A stretch of 64,000 nucleotides of DNA from Trachythela sp. YZ-2020 (GCA_016169945.1 JADLSH010000318.1:2142501-2206500); one strand, 5' to 3'; numbered from the stretch's first letter, positions 30,201 to 35,215 are shown. Translations and numbers: made by a program. The notes: generated by a model not told the origin, from the letters alone.

Positions 30201-32433
30201 TGGATAGCTCTATCTGTTCTAAACTGTTCTCCCTAGAGGTCCAGTAAGGGTCATCTCTTATTGATCCTGTGTTACTACAGGAGGAACCTAAACTAACTTT
30301 ATTTATACTGGATAGCTCTATCAGTTCTAAACTGTTCTCCCTAGTGGTCCAGTAATTAAGGGTCATCCCTTATTGATCCAGTGTTACTACAGAAGGAAAC
30401 CTAAACTAAACTAACTTTATTTATACTGTATAGCTCTATCAGTTCTAAATTGTTCTCCCTAGAGGTCCAGTAAGGATCATCTCTTATTGATCCAGTGTTA
30501 CTACAGGAGGAAACCTAAACTAAACTAACTTTATTTATACTGTATAGCTCTATCAGTTCTAAATTGTTCTCCCTAGAGGTCCAGTAAAGGTCATCTCTTA
30601 TTGAACCAGTGTTACTACAGGAGGAAACCTAAACTAACTTTATTTATACTGGATAGCTCTATCAGTTCTAAACTGTTCTCCCTAGAGGTCCAGTAAGGGT
30701 CATCTCTTATTGATCCAGTGTTACTACAGGAGGAAACCTAAACTAACTTTATTTATACTGGATAGCTCTATCAGTTCTAAATTGTTCTCCCTAGAGGTCC
30801 AGTAAGGATCATCTCTTATTGATCCAGTGTTACTACAGGAGGAAACCTAAACTAAACTAACTTTATTTATACTGTATAGCTCTATCAGTTCTAAATTGTT
30901 CTTCCTAGAGGTCCAGTAAAGGTCATCTCTTATTGATCCAGTGTTACTACAGGAGGAAACCTAAACTAACTTTATTTATACTGGATAGCTCTATCAGTTC
31001 TAAACTGTTCTCCCTAGAGGTCCAGTAATTAAGGGTCATCCCTTATCCAGTGTTACTACAGGAGGAAACCTAAACTAACTTTATTTATACTGGATAGCTC
31101 TATCAGTTCTAAACTGTTCTCCCTAGAGGTCCAGTAAGGGTCATCTCTTATTGATCCAGTGTTACTGCATGAGGAAACCTAAACCAACTTTATTTATACT
31201 GGACAGCTCTATCAGTTTTAAACTGTTCTCCGTAGAGGTCCAGTAAGGATAATCTCTTATTGATCCAGTGTTACAACAGGGGGAAACCTAAACTAACTTT
31301 ATTTATACTGGATAGCTCTATCAGTTCTAAACTGTTCTCCCTAGAGGTCCAGTAAGGGTCATCCCTTATTGATCCAGTGTTACTGCATGAGGAAACCTAA
31401 ACTAAAGTAACTTTATTTATACTGGATAGCTCTATCTGTTCTAAACTGTTCTCCCTAGAGGTCCAGTAAGGGTCATCTCTTATTGATCCTGTGTTACTAC
31501 AGGAGGAAACCTAAACTAACTTTATTTATACTGGATAGCTCTATCAGTTCTAAACTGTTCTCCCTAGAGGTCCAGTAATTAAGGGTCATCCCTTATCCAG
31601 TGTTACTACAGGAGGAAACCTAAACTAACTTTATTTATACTGGATAGCTCTATCAGTTCTAAACTGTTCTCCTAGAGGTCCAGTACGGGTCATCTCCTAT
31701 TGATCCAGTGTTACTACAGGAGGAAACCTAAACTAACTATATTTATACTGGATAGCTCTATCAGTTATAAACTGTTCCACCTGTGGTCCAGTAAGTGTCA
31801 TAGTACCGTAGAAAACCTGCGGTATTTGGTAGAGTCAAACTAGCATGATTTATTTGTCTGATGTTCAACTCACCTATGTATTTCTAAATGTGCATGACGC
31901 TCCAATATGTAATGATCGTCTTTCATTTGATTCGGAAGCTGTAGAAAATGTCCTTTCTTTGGCGTTAAATCAACTTCCGTGATCTTTTTTAACTATTTCA
32001 AGAGGAAAAAACACAGTGTAGGTTCAAATCCTGCTATGTACAGTTGTCTGATTAAAATTTCATCTAGGCCTCATGTGAGAAGAATTTTAATTTCCAGTTT
32101 TACTTCACCAAACACCGCAGGTATTCTTCAGGTGCTACGGTTTCCTCGATCCATTGGCAAAGATGATCCTTTCTAGACCTCTAGAGAGAACAGTTTAGAA
32201 CTGGTAGGACGCTATCCAGTATAAATAAGGTTAGTTTAGTCTACGTTTCAGGAGAACAGTTTAGGTCCGATAGAGCTATAGTTTACTACCTCTCTAAGTT
32301 TATTTCTAGCATCAGAGAATCGTCTTTCTTCAGTAAGCCTGGAAATATTGTTTACAAGGTACAACCTGTATTCATAAGGTAATAAATTGTCAACTTTAAC
32401 GGAGGAACGCTTACAGCATAACATATTTAGCAT
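12275..32433 (-). CDS. Intracellular leucine-rich-repeat protein, split by a Polinton in intron 3
   Basis: Four minus-strand exons join in phase: 32290-32433 (start ATG at 32433), 31874-31983, 28024-28361, 12275-12552, giving about 287 residues. I see no signal peptide or membrane segment. The C-terminal half has ribonuclease-inhibitor-type LRRs: LKKVELQYCQIDD, then LPDLLYLG continuing across the intron 3 junction into LKGNNLTTETVARLEEFL. That continuity supports the exon 3-exon 4 splice across 15.5 kb. I do not recognise the orthologue. The Polinton accounts for all but about 400 bp of intron 3, and the SINE-tail satellite fills intron 2. Splicing across this is required for function; whether the allele is expressed cannot be told from sequence. 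Confidence 0.7.
12750..12755. repeat. Polinton target-site duplication, left (AACATG)
   Basis: AACATG directly precedes the left terminus, and the identical hexamer follows the right terminus at 27833-27838. Six base pairs is the length known for Polinton/Maverick integration. Confidence 0.95.
12756..13127 (+). repeat. Polinton left terminal inverted repeat
   Basis: Matches the reverse complement of 27461-27832 over 372 bp with one clear mismatch (ggaaaat versus ggagaat). Inside are short direct repeats: 'gaactaatttattcat' twice and 'aaaacaacgcgagctatttt' twice. Such iterons could be binding sites for replication or integration proteins. Confidence 0.95.
13060..13155 (+). pseudogene. Left-TIR copy of the start of the right-end (Bcl-2-like) gene
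   Basis: The frame MSEQAEQIMLDVLREN starts in the left TIR at the mirror position of the right-end gene start (27528). It runs out of the TIR at 13127 and stops at 13155 after 31 codons. It exists because the TIR boundary lies inside the right-end gene; on this side it is a truncated by-product or a very short peptide. Confidence 0.6.
13186..13269 (+). tRNA. tRNA-Leu (anticodon UAA), carried inside the Polinton
   Basis: Folds as a class II tRNA. The D arm has the box A word TGGCCGAGTTGG. The anticodon stem TTAGA/TCTAA closes loop CTTAAGA (anticodon TAA). A long variable arm has stem GTGC/GCAC, the T arm is GTGGG-TTCGAGC-CCCAC, and the discriminator base is A. The acceptor stem GCCCGGA/TCCTGGC pairs except for a C-T mismatch at the fourth pair. 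No intron. It lies 58 bp inside the left TIR and 85 bp before the ATPase ATG. Whether it is charged, or serves only as a Pol III promoter, is unknown. Confidence 0.85.
13354..13989 (+). CDS. Polinton packaging ATPase (FtsK/HerA-type A32-like)
   Basis: 211 residues. Walker A GPSGSGKT is at residues 15-22 and Walker B VMIIDD near residue 90, followed by the sensor-type FLQQALYNKG. The family pumps the genome into capsids at the expense of ATP and is a core Polinton/adintovirus gene. The first dozen residues are unlike the usual N-terminus, and 'cttgcag' just before the ISGPSGSG codons could be a splice acceptor, so the true N-terminus may come from an upstream exon. The 3' end overlaps the next frame by about 30 bases, but the likely start of that gene (14030) lies downstream. 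Frame intact. Confidence 0.9.
   Translation: MDPRLKACFCLQISGPSGSGKTVWVKKFLENIDKMIDRKVDQIIYCYGEYQPIFDEIRQKIPKIQFYEGFPDVKSMTDPSFHTVMIIDDLQNELLDNLELANLFTKGSHHRSISVIFLQQALYNKGKFSRLCSLNCHYMVVFKSPRDQTVISTLARQMYPGCGQYLTEAYKDATERPYSYLFIDLHPQTEDKFRLRSKIFPDDWQIVYVRK
14030..14356 (+). CDS. Small basic Polinton protein with hydrophobic tail (virion/core type)
   Basis: The frame is open from 13958, but MSVHMRRNLHLLKALQKGK at 14030 is the likely start, giving about 108 residues. It is strongly basic (Lys/Arg clusters around KRKLSKHKNH and KRKRKTL). It ends in an amphipathic segment GEGFLNLILEPVLKELVSLI. Small basic proteins of this form, directly after the ATPase, recur in Polintons and adintoviruses. A role in DNA condensation or membrane disruption, as for adenovirus core proteins, is inferred from composition only. 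The next gene starts 5 bases after its stop. Confidence 0.65.
   Translation: MSVHMRRNLHLLKALQKGKPQLRKAILKHVEPSCIKAICDCVLNILTSVVKISSPQKRKLSKHKNHLRLLADKRASLKRKRKTLTQKGEGFLNLILEPVLKELVSLIE
14361..15095 (+). CDS. Conserved Polinton protein of unknown function
   Basis: ATG at 14361 (MKHSNKMIMIPQ); 244 residues. The N-terminal half is charged and helix-prone. The central block has the pattern KMILRRIQDNPDVLSWTNRG, then GETLSNTNITNLLGD and a KGYEIFTKALSEINLP motif. I associate this block with a recurrent unnamed Polinton/adintovirus family. The C-terminus is a Lys/Glu-rich tail ending KKRARKLQW, which could be a nuclear signal. Its position right after the basic protein suggests a joint transcript with the ATPase. 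An AATAAA lies at about 15148 before the convergent minus-strand genes. Confidence 0.7.
   Translation: MKHSNKMIMIPQNTFDNYMRQQNQIIPPTVKKMAQLDDEMKLILESTDTTQEEKAKLYSQTLENYLHFKAKQTDERTVPISVTLSEVPKRAAVINSTDPINSAINKDKMTVGEIVEVLPKTLQPKAKMILRRIQDNPDVLSWTNRGEVKYNGETLSNTNITNLLGDSLKYRKNNKPKGYEIFTKALSEINLPEDLIRNPERLQLFKTHVYEKTPDKEKDSPQKDKEEYSPVKKRARKLQWKTNF
15229..15851 (-). pseudogene. RING-H2 finger protein, frameshifted within the finger
   Basis: Two overlapping minus frames share one RING-H2 finger. Frame 15276-15851 supplies the first zinc pair (CYICLEE). Frame 15229-15468 supplies CDHFVHKRC and the final CAHC pair (C-x-H-x2-H-x2-C ... C-x2-C). The switch falls near 15425-15430 beside a short A run, so one indel breaks the gene, or the assembly has an error there. 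The N-terminal start is uncertain (MPVLRPKKF or an upstream ATG such as 15764). RING-H2 proteins are usually E3 ubiquitin ligases; in a virus-like element, targeting a host factor is the natural guess. Confidence 0.65.
15751..15810 (-). repeat. Internal inverted repeat, left copy
   Basis: The reverse complement of 15761-15810 matches 27071-27120 at 49 of 50 positions (core 'aacaatatgttcagtcatta'). After that the similarity continues weakly across a short insertion. The copies are 11.2 kb apart inside the Polinton. Confidence 0.85.
15791..15991 (-). CDS. Small single-pass membrane protein
   Basis: 66 residues. One hydrophobic segment (MSVTSFIIIGVVFAVY, about residues 22-37) is preceded by Arg/Lys and followed by a polar tail. 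There is no cleavable-signal character. It reads away from the polymerase gene; the two ATGs are only 17 bases apart, implying a shared divergent promoter. No family recognised. Its end overlaps the 5' part of the RING frame. Confidence 0.4.
   Translation of the reverse strand: MNRHTTISYIRLAQTRLGKLIMSVTSFIIIGVVFAVYKATEKMNTERCSLLNNRKGSFVVLGNVVK
16009..20689 (+). pseudogene. polB: Polinton protein-primed DNA polymerase B, spliced N-terminus, several frameshifts
   Basis: N-terminal exons: 16009-16111, 16189-16293, 16377-16481, 16562-16675 (a C2H2 finger, YRCNVCGNLYQ) and from 16769 (four EPNEPAAEEE-type repeats). The frame then moves near 17085 and 17190. From 17212 come an OTU-like segment (DDNLCLFRCLALH) and a second finger (CSKCDKIF), then the exonuclease: Exo I FLTWDMES (~17970), Exo II VGFNSSRYD (~18330), Exo III YNNRDVEPF (~18730). 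After a frameshift near 18780 comes motif A, DANALYLWAL (~19030). After another near 19900 come motif B, HGNSAYG, and motif C, MDTDSAY (20231). It ends KRKVLADGVSTTYLDL, a normal C-terminus. All catalytic motifs remain, so decay or indel error is recent. The family copies the linear genome from a protein primer at the TIRs. Confidence 0.9.
16132..16507 (+). repeat. 188-bp tandem duplication containing an exon
   Basis: 16132-16319 is repeated at 16320-16507 almost perfectly (acg versus atg is the visible difference). Each copy has its own acceptor (ccttccag), a 105-bp exon and a donor (gtatgaag). The exon is 35 codons with phase 1 at both ends, so adding a copy keeps the frame. Each exon holds an internal AAIEEN repeat. 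Confidence 0.9.
20690..21198. other. Spacer between polymerase and protease, with one small minus frame
   Basis: Convergent 3' ends with AATAAA-like words. The only frame worth noting is minus 20762-20911 (49 codons, starting MHSYFMETIFTDMKSLID); no family recognised and it may be chance. Confidence 0.4.
21199..21714 (-). CDS. Adenain-like cysteine protease (maturation protease)
   Basis: 171 residues. The catalytic order is that of adenovirus protease and Ulp1 enzymes: His53 in GSHWVAFWF, Asp69 in EFFDSLG, Gln101 and nucleophile Cys108 in QSPFSSVCGHFC. The family cleaves capsid precursors during virion maturation. Its ATG overlaps the stop codon of the capsid gene by four bases (minus strand), so the two are very likely on one transcript. 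Length is normal and the frame intact. Confidence 0.93.
   Translation of the reverse strand: MNSTTIEKILRSDNCTKHVFGGVYASDKLPDTVDSYPKAYVANVDRSNMPGSHWVAFWFASPTHGEFFDSLGQDPEAYTLSFVSFLAKNCSKWTRNRRTLQSPFSSVCGHFCIYFIYYRCRHIATSTIEHKFTRNLVQNDVLVAAFVREIFHAKSRNKFGQKAIAKYSKTM
21711..23045 (-). CDS. Major capsid protein (double jelly-roll, hexon-like)
   Basis: 444 residues. The N-terminal block with EFFVPGNGEDYLDPSRMQLY and LYVKVKVKA, followed by NLFLQSLFSQVNVSLNDK, is the typical start of Polinton/adintovirus major capsid proteins, which form pseudo-hexameric capsomers with two jelly-rolls. The C-terminal half keeps the conserved GYTLYAIDLTPD and NVRLSIQFARALP segments. It lies between the pVI-like gene (3 bases upstream) and the protease (4-base overlap), as in related elements. 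The frame is intact, which argues that the element was recently capable of making particles. Confidence 0.94.
   Translation of the reverse strand: MLKPIHYDSEACSKDELSLFSVPPTQVAVEKSKFVDYYPVSTLGEDSAPIEFFVPGNGEDYLDPSRMQLYVKVKVKAADGENIGGDDQVGPQNLFLQSLFSQVNVSLNDKLVTPSATTYSYRAMIETLLNFGPAAMRSRMQTSLFFMDTAGKMDVHNPGALDANANMGLKKRHGFVATSRSCDMSGPLHADICFQERLIIPGVDIKVKLVRSANSFCLMAGGENPAYKVLIEEAVLRMRRVSVSPTLRLDHEKFLDKTTAKYPISRVEVKSIAIPQGLLSLDRENVFLGVLPKRVVIALVHSEAFHGSYGKNAFNFHHYNVTQVGLSVNGDSHKPIQVQFGDGGDGLYIRGYETLFSGMDKMFADSGNLISREDYGKGYTLYAIDLTPDLTSSEHFNPVKTGNVRLSIQFARALPNTVTCLVYAEFESLIEIDKSRNIIFDFST
23049..23495 (-). CDS. pVI/pX-like basic core or minor capsid protein
   Basis: The frame is open from 23558, but the likely start is MQQWQTGGALPVFSG at 23495, one base after the penton-like gene's stop codon. 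About 148 residues: a Gly/Arg-rich N-terminus, an amphipathic stretch GLGGIFRRLFRSAVPYLIRG, then KEVGREALKTGVAIGEDLLSG, and a Lys/Arg-rich nuclear-signal-like C-terminus. Proteins of this plan sit between penton and hexon genes in Polintons and resemble adenovirus pVI/pX in composition. A role in membrane disruption or DNA packing is inferred from that. Confidence 0.75.
   Translation of the reverse strand: MQQWQTGGALPVFSGARRQRGFGRFRTQTGNGLGGIFRRLFRSAVPYLIRGGKEVGREALKTGVAIGEDLLSGKNIKTATASRLREAAGNMKQKAISHTQSNMQSGNGRGIKRKGKVKTVSQSKKPRKANTPKSKTKKKLAYSDIFGN
23497..24252 (-). CDS. Penton-like minor capsid protein (single jelly-roll)
   Basis: 251 residues. The N-terminal strand pattern FPSNTVANFKVKLPETISL with GDWEVALVEIQYSNTW, and the C-terminal FETLEVHITDESGRRVPFEYG, are the hallmarks of Polinton penton-like proteins, which occupy the five-fold vertices. 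Second or first in the leftward late cluster penton - pVI-like - MCP - protease, all within a few bases of each other. The frame is intact and the length normal. Confidence 0.9.
   Translation of the reverse strand: MMERSKPFFLTLPSNSCMNIFPSNTVANFKVKLPETISLTGDWEVALVEIQYSNTWSTIRHGTQQTFIYMVGSERHAPVIESGHYESILDFVKNLNGSLSKDVQDKIKFTYNRRTRKVTIDVKKQASVWFTGDIAAVLGFDQDCYVTKKTTSPYAADINAGFSSMFVYCDIVSDQIVGDKKVPLLRAVQIKGNYGDTITKTYQNPLYIPIGTKRFETLEVHITDESGRRVPFEYGRSICTLHLRPNHSIYF
24275..25360 (-). CDS. Retroviral-type integrase with C-terminal chromodomain
   Basis: 361 residues. The RVE catalytic core has the DDE triad: Asp83 in EADLADF, Asp144 in LHTDQGTEF, Glu178 in ASIAERFIRTLK. Before it is a zinc-poor N-terminal helical region, and after it a beta-barrel (FNIGDLVKISK). 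A chromodomain follows (about 315-358; YTVDSILRSR, QYLVSWKNYP, NSWVDEKDI). It catalyses element insertion with a 6-bp duplication. The chromodomain would tether it to modified histones. Its 5' end overlaps the small acylated-protein frame at 25299-25481. Frame intact. Confidence 0.95.
   Translation of the reverse strand: MAKRKETLLSKIYYNPKHEASFGGLEKLYRAARATKNNLNISRNDVREWLRSQETYTLHKPVRKNYPRTRVFVAGIDDQFEADLADFQSLSAQNDNYRFLLVCIDCFSKYAWVRPLKNKTAPVVTRAFREVLKEGRVPNYLHTDQGTEFLNLQFRNLMRQYGIHFFTTNSETKASIAERFIRTLKQKIYRYFTANNTVRYIDTLQQLVHAYNHTVHRSIKEMPANVTRENEFKVRQILYGKKQPKVKFKFNIGDLVKISKTRKQFEKAYNQGWTGENFTIAEQIARDPPVYKIKDYENEILDGIFYQHELQKVIKKDDLYTVDSILRSRTRNGHKQYLVSWKNYPAKFNSWVDEKDITLIK
25299..25481 (-). 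CDS. Mini-protein with N-myristoylation and palmitoylation signals
   Basis: 60 residues starting MGNCFGQPQ. Gly2-Asn-Cys-Phe-Gly-Gln fits the N-myristoyltransferase pattern, with Cys4 next to it as a palmitoylation site, and a second cysteine group CLCTCC follows around residues 24-29. It would be held at the inner face of a membrane. It overlaps the integrase start by 62 bases in another frame, and upstream lies a short promoter shared with the divergent LRR protein. No family recognised. It could instead be a 5' exon of integrase, or chance. Confidence 0.4.
   Translation of the reverse strand: MGNCFGQPQTPSIELREFLKRIRCLCTCCSGRVLIYKSELDGKEEGNASQQNLLQPQTRS
25564..26199 (+). CDS. Secreted-type leucine-rich-repeat transmembrane protein
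   Basis: 211 residues. The signal peptide is 1-18 (MLCFVVLVVLLNLSAVLT). Next is an LRRNT cap (CPRSCTCSTSIKMINC: Cys19, 23, 25, 34), one or two short LRRs (LTLIMIHNQINTLTEKD), and an LRRCT-like part starting NPLNC with a later SDC. A juxtamembrane region carries several N-glycosylation sites (NHS, NRT, NKT). The TM helix is at about 148-171, followed by a basic then acidic tail (HEEDDEVIIFELKEKRL). This is a type I membrane protein like animal slit/LRR receptors and probably taken from a host. It is not part of the Polinton core. A role in attachment, envelope or receptor mimicry is speculation. Confidence 0.8.
   Translation: MLCFVVLVVLLNLSAVLTCPRSCTCSTSIKMINCANGGFTHLPRGLKGDGRYLTLIMIHNQINTLTEKDMDALHRFKEVDMRDNPLNCTLLHALDYKMIILSDCISKFLSTKPTVTKFNHSTAKHDSGRLNRTEPSTNKTWKKEGRKMLWLIAILPLVIVLAVIAACLFLIRRRFLLQRQRVIRCNPIELYPLRHEEDDEVIIFELKEKRL
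26281..26979 (-). CDS. Triple GRF-type zinc-finger protein
   Basis: 232 residues with three GRF-like zinc modules. First, CLHGMPASAIS...NGKFWVC...CCEFFC (about 19-50). Second, CDTHQRL...GRPFFVCC...CNFWQW. Third, CEHGLNCC...GRLFFCCPN...CGFFEWK. The last two keep the Gly-Arg-Phe/Leu-Phe core that names the family. The C-terminal 70 residues are unlike anything I recognise. GRF fingers bind single-stranded DNA in NEIL3, APEX2 and topoisomerase 3-alpha, so a role in genome replication or repair is likely. It is convergent with the LRR gene (81-bp gap) and upstream of the Bcl-2-like gene region. Confidence 0.85.
   Translation of the reverse strand: MHINIAHQTEIDINTAMECLHGMPASAISTKNGKFWVCNKNNPKCCEFFCPEQDRSLFETAVMMWRANGAIHPQCDTHQRLAKMKVVKDVNKRNFGRPFFVCCDRQTPCNFWQWADRFELPKPKCEHGLNCCVRKVKRMENQGRLFFCCPNEREKSCGFFEWKIAPENPFNQDHFPHIQRVGLLQSNPALYTYMVSETGLTFTSAQENPHDAYAEYMGELPITSFMNALTDY
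27071..27120 (+). repeat. Internal inverted repeat, right copy
   Basis: Fifty bases matching the reverse complement of 15761-15810 with one mismatch. It sits in the gap between the GRF and Bcl-2-like genes. Confidence 0.85.
27152..27528 (-). pseudogene. Bcl-2-like protein, frameshifted, 5' end inside the right TIR
   Basis: The start codon at 27528 (MSEQAEQIMLDV) lies in the right TIR. That frame ends near 27400, while the conserved part is in another frame, open from about 27479 to 27152. A single indel around 27420-27479, or a small intron, separates them. The second frame has a BH1-like core (HFCRIMAYLTLVYKV, compared with the cellular pattern NWGRIVA) and a BH2-like end (RSWFQRALSW), with helix-rich sequence between. 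There is no C-terminal membrane anchor. Bcl-2-like proteins in animal DNA viruses (for example adenovirus E1B-19K) block apoptosis. The assignment rests on my reading of short motifs; a fold prediction would settle it. Confidence 0.45.
27461..27832 (-). repeat. Polinton right terminal inverted repeat
   Basis: Mirror of 12756-13127. The element ends ...ACACTACTACT at 27832 and is followed by AACATG (27833-27838), the target duplication. Confidence 0.95.
27833..27838. repeat. Polinton target-site duplication, right (AACATG)
   Basis: Identical to 12750-12755; together they mark the original uninterrupted intron site. Confidence 0.95.
28385..31830 (-). repeat. Satellite array of SINE family 1 tail units
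   Basis: About 30 head-to-tail units of roughly 105 bp, each containing 'gatagctctatcagttctaa', 'ctgttctccctagaggtcca' and 'gttactacaggaggaaacct'. Variants such as 'ggatacctccatctgttcta' recur in the same order 1,122 bp apart (28.45-29.5 kb and 29.57-30.6 kb; a 192-bp stretch from 29053 recurs at 30175). This shows a higher-order duplication. The array runs at about 31800 into SINE body sequence (gaaaacctgcggtatttggt), so it grew from a SINE tail in minus orientation. It fills LRR-gene intron 2. Confidence 0.92.
32020..32280 (+). repeat. SINE family 1 copy, 5'-truncated
   Basis: Body words 'cagttgtctgattaaaattt', 'cctcatgtgagaag' and 'caccgcaggtattctt' are followed by one tail unit with 'gaacagtttagaactgg'. 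In LRR-gene intron 1. Confidence 0.65.
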
Positions 32434-32519
32434 AGATCGCGCAATGAATAGATCGCGTACGTTTTAATTTATTCCGCGCTTTATGACGTCACTCTCATTT
32501 CGCATTCCGATTGGCTGTT

Positions 32520-32800
32520 CACTAGGTCCATCTCAAACGTGAGCGAGTCGAAGACTTTAATACTAGGGCGCCTCTGGCTGCCACCATGCATACGATCCAT
32601 GTCTGATCGCAGAGTACAGCTAAGGTGGAAAGGTTAGTGTTCTTGTGAAGGAGGAAAACCGGAGTACCCGGAGAAAAATCCTCGAAGCACAGGAGATTTT
32701 TCAAGCACATCAAGTCAGACCACGATTACCTGCTAATTCTATTAAACTCAGGGGCTGAGGGGCAACGCGCTAACCATGTCTTCCACCCGTGCCACCCTTG
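32520..32800 (-). repeat. SINE-like repeat, family 3
   Basis: Contains 'gaggaaaaccggagtacccg' and 'ctcgaagcacaggaga', shared with 53925-54235. Read on the minus strand it has a box A-like start (ggtggcacgggtgg). The area 32801-33700 holds no gene that I can support. Confidence 0.5.
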
Positions 32801-33728
32801 CAGTTAGGTTAGAGAGAGCCTTCTCTAACCTCATTTGCATTTCTTTAAACAGAAACAGCTGTAAAACGGTAAAAAGTAAATTCATAATTTCATATTCATA
32901 AGCAGCCCAGCCTCAACTCAAACAAAATATATTAATATTTATTTGAAAAGTAATAATATAGCAAGTCCTCTGCGGGATATCCAAAACAAAACCTTTACTA
33001 TTCCTGACAACTTGTGTGCAGTTTTAAGTCTCTATGCTCATGCTAGACATGTATTTCTATACGTAAAATTTGATTATAAATTGGAATTTTAACGGTAAAA
33101 TTTCAATTTCTATTGTTCCAATTACAGCTGGCCTTTTGTCGCAATGCCAATATGTATTGGCCATCTTATATGCATTGAAAGGAGATATCTCTATTTCGAA
33201 GTTATTATTCCTGTGAACGTTTGCCGAAAAACCTTAAGCATTAAGCCGGATTGCTTTTAGATATTTAACACTTTTAAAAACGAATGTTTTTGGTCGGATT
33301 TGTTTAAATGATGAAGTAAGCATTACGTTTTTAATATCCACAAGCAGCCCTAATATAAATTTACCAAGGGCAACATGTGCTAGGCACCTGTCTCTCTATA
33401 TGCCCTTGGAATACAAATTGGTTTCTTTATAGCCTTACAAGTATTGAACTACTTCAGAGACAGAGGACGGCTTAAATAATACATTTTCTTTGGGAAACTG
33501 CATTTTACCATAATTTGAAAATGCTACTTTGGGATTCAATTTAAAATCATTCCAATTATTTTGCTTGGCAACATTGCATGTTTCATATTCAACGAAATTA
33601 TTTAAATTGTTAATACATTTTGTTTCAAACAGCGAACGCTTGAGTTTATACAAAGGATTCGTTAGAGTAAACTTGAGAGCAAAATTTGGAATTGAAAGTA
33701 GATCATATATGAAGAAAAAATAACGAAA

Positions 33729-35078
33729 ATGTTGAGTGGAACGCGCCTTAGAGGGAGCAGAACGAAGCGAGCTCAAAAGTACACTAACGAAGAAGCTGAA
33801 TCAATGCTAGTTGACGCCGAATCCATTCAGCTATTTGTCGAAAATACGCCAAACGTTTTAGCTACAGGAATGAAAGAAAATTTGAGCCATGAAAGGTTTG
33901 GAAAGCAAAACTCAAGCGCAAACGTTAAGGAATGTAAGTCGATGCTTTTTGAAGATGGAAAATGGAAGATGGACCAATCAACTGGCATTTTAGAAGAGAA
34001 ACAATCGACGCAAGATCATTTTTCATCAAATAAGTCTGTGCGTTCACCGCCACGAAAAGTTAAAGACCCAATATTTTTAATAGAAGATGGGGAGCCGTGT
34101 TTTGATCCTGAAATTACATCTACTTTATCAAGTCTATTGTCTGATAACGACAACGATTTGTTTAGTGCAAGTCTCGATAAGTTGAACCGCAGGAATAATG
34201 CAAGGAAAGTTAGAAATCGTCTTGGAGTGAATTTATCACAAAGCTCAGATGGATGGGAGTTATGCAATGAGTTGAATTATCACAACGAATCGACTTTTAT
34301 ATTTAGTGAGCCGATTAAAGGTGTAAGAAATTATAATGACCGCTATATTACAAGAGAAGCAGAAGACGGTCTAACAGTTTCTGAAGAAGATTTAGTTTTT
34401 TCGGATATTTTTAAAGAAAATATTCGAAGTACAACGTCTTGTCCGACCGAGGTTGAACGTGGACTGGAATCTCGCCCGAAAAGACACCAAAATTCACGCA
34501 GAGTTCGTTGTCAGTCAGAGAAAAACAAGAAAAGTCACTCGGATAATGACCTATTCACGGACCTTAGGTTCTCCGATGAGGAGTTCTCGGGAAAAAGGAC
34601 TCTACTAGAGTTTCCCTGGGGTAAAAATAACCCCGGAGTTTTGGAACCGGGTAAAAGTACCCTACGAGATAAATCCCCGGGTAAAAGTACTTATCGAGAT
34701 TTATACCCAGGGGAAAATACCATCGGTGATTTGTACCCGGATAAAAGTAATCATCTAGAAAATAGAATCCCGGAAGAAAAACCCACGAAAGAAGACCCAT
34801 CGAAACTCATGGAAGACAGTGAAGATTTAGTAAATGAACTAAACAATTCAGGGGGAGATGAATTCACTGATACTCAGGGGCAGCGATCTTTTGTTTGTTT
34901 GGTCGATCAACTTACTGACCTGCGAGTTAGGCAAAAGTTTGTCGCACATTATGCAGGAAGGCGTCGTCAGGCAGTGTGCGAGGAGCTGGAAAAGGCCTGG
35001 ATCTGGAATGATAAATGCCTGTACGAACATAGACGAGATTTGAATATTAGAAAAGCTCTTAGTAATATGTTTCTGTAG
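33729..35078 (+). CDS. Unrecognised 449-residue disordered protein
   Basis: A single uninterrupted frame, long for this AT-rich sequence, starting MLSGTRLRGSRTKRAQ after 'aacgaaa'. It is rich in Ser, Asp, Glu, Asn and Lys with basic patches (RPKRHQNSRRVR, possible nuclear signal). At about residues 295-350 there are five degenerate 12-13-residue repeats built on PGKSTxRDxxPG. The last 65 residues are different, apparently folded and helical: RSFVCLVDQLTDLRVRQKFV, then EELEKAWIWNDKCLYEHRRD. AATAAA lies about 200 bp past the stop. It could be a lineage-restricted intronless gene or an exon. No family recognised. Confidence 0.6.
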   Translation: MLSGTRLRGSRTKRAQKYTNEEAESMLVDAESIQLFVENTPNVLATGMKENLSHERFGKQNSSANVKECKSMLFEDGKWKMDQSTGILEEKQSTQDHFSSNKSVRSPPRKVKDPIFLIEDGEPCFDPEITSTLSSLLSDNDNDLFSASLDKLNRRNNARKVRNRLGVNLSQSSDGWELCNELNYHNESTFIFSEPIKGVRNYNDRYITREAEDGLTVSEEDLVFSDIFKENIRSTTSCPTEVERGLESRPKRHQNSRRVRCQSEKNKKSHSDNDLFTDLRFSDEEFSGKRTLLEFPWGKNNPGVLEPGKSTLRDKSPGKSTYRDLYPGENTIGDLYPDKSNHLENRIPEEKPTKEDPSKLMEDSEDLVNELNNSGGDEFTDTQGQRSFVCLVDQLTDLRVRQKFVAHYAGRRRQAVCEELEKAWIWNDKCLYEHRRDLNIRKALSNMFL

Positions 35079-35159
35079 AGCTTAATTTGCTGTCTGTTTG
35101 TTAGTTATGTCTGTCTTTATATACGTCTGTCGGTATGTTGTCTTTTGTGTGCGTGTGCT

Positions 35160-35215
35160 TGTTTATTCGTTTGTTTGTTTGTTTGTTTGTTTGTTTGTTT
35201 GTTTGTTTGTTGGTA
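35160..35215 (+). repeat. (GTTT)n microsatellite
   Basis: About ten GTTT units just downstream of the 449-residue frame. Confidence 0.85.

Noticed and set aside
29053..30366. Two identical 63-residue minus-strand frames 1,122 bp apart
   Set aside because: They are tail-unit satellite copies; the identity reflects higher-order duplication, not a gene family.
28385..31830. CRISPR-like array
   Set aside because: Units are continuous roughly 105-bp repeats without unique spacers, in an animal genome, and match SINE tails.
33435..33776. 113-residue minus frame upstream of the 449-residue gene
   Set aside because: Overlaps the start of the longer plus-strand frame and has no features; likely chance.
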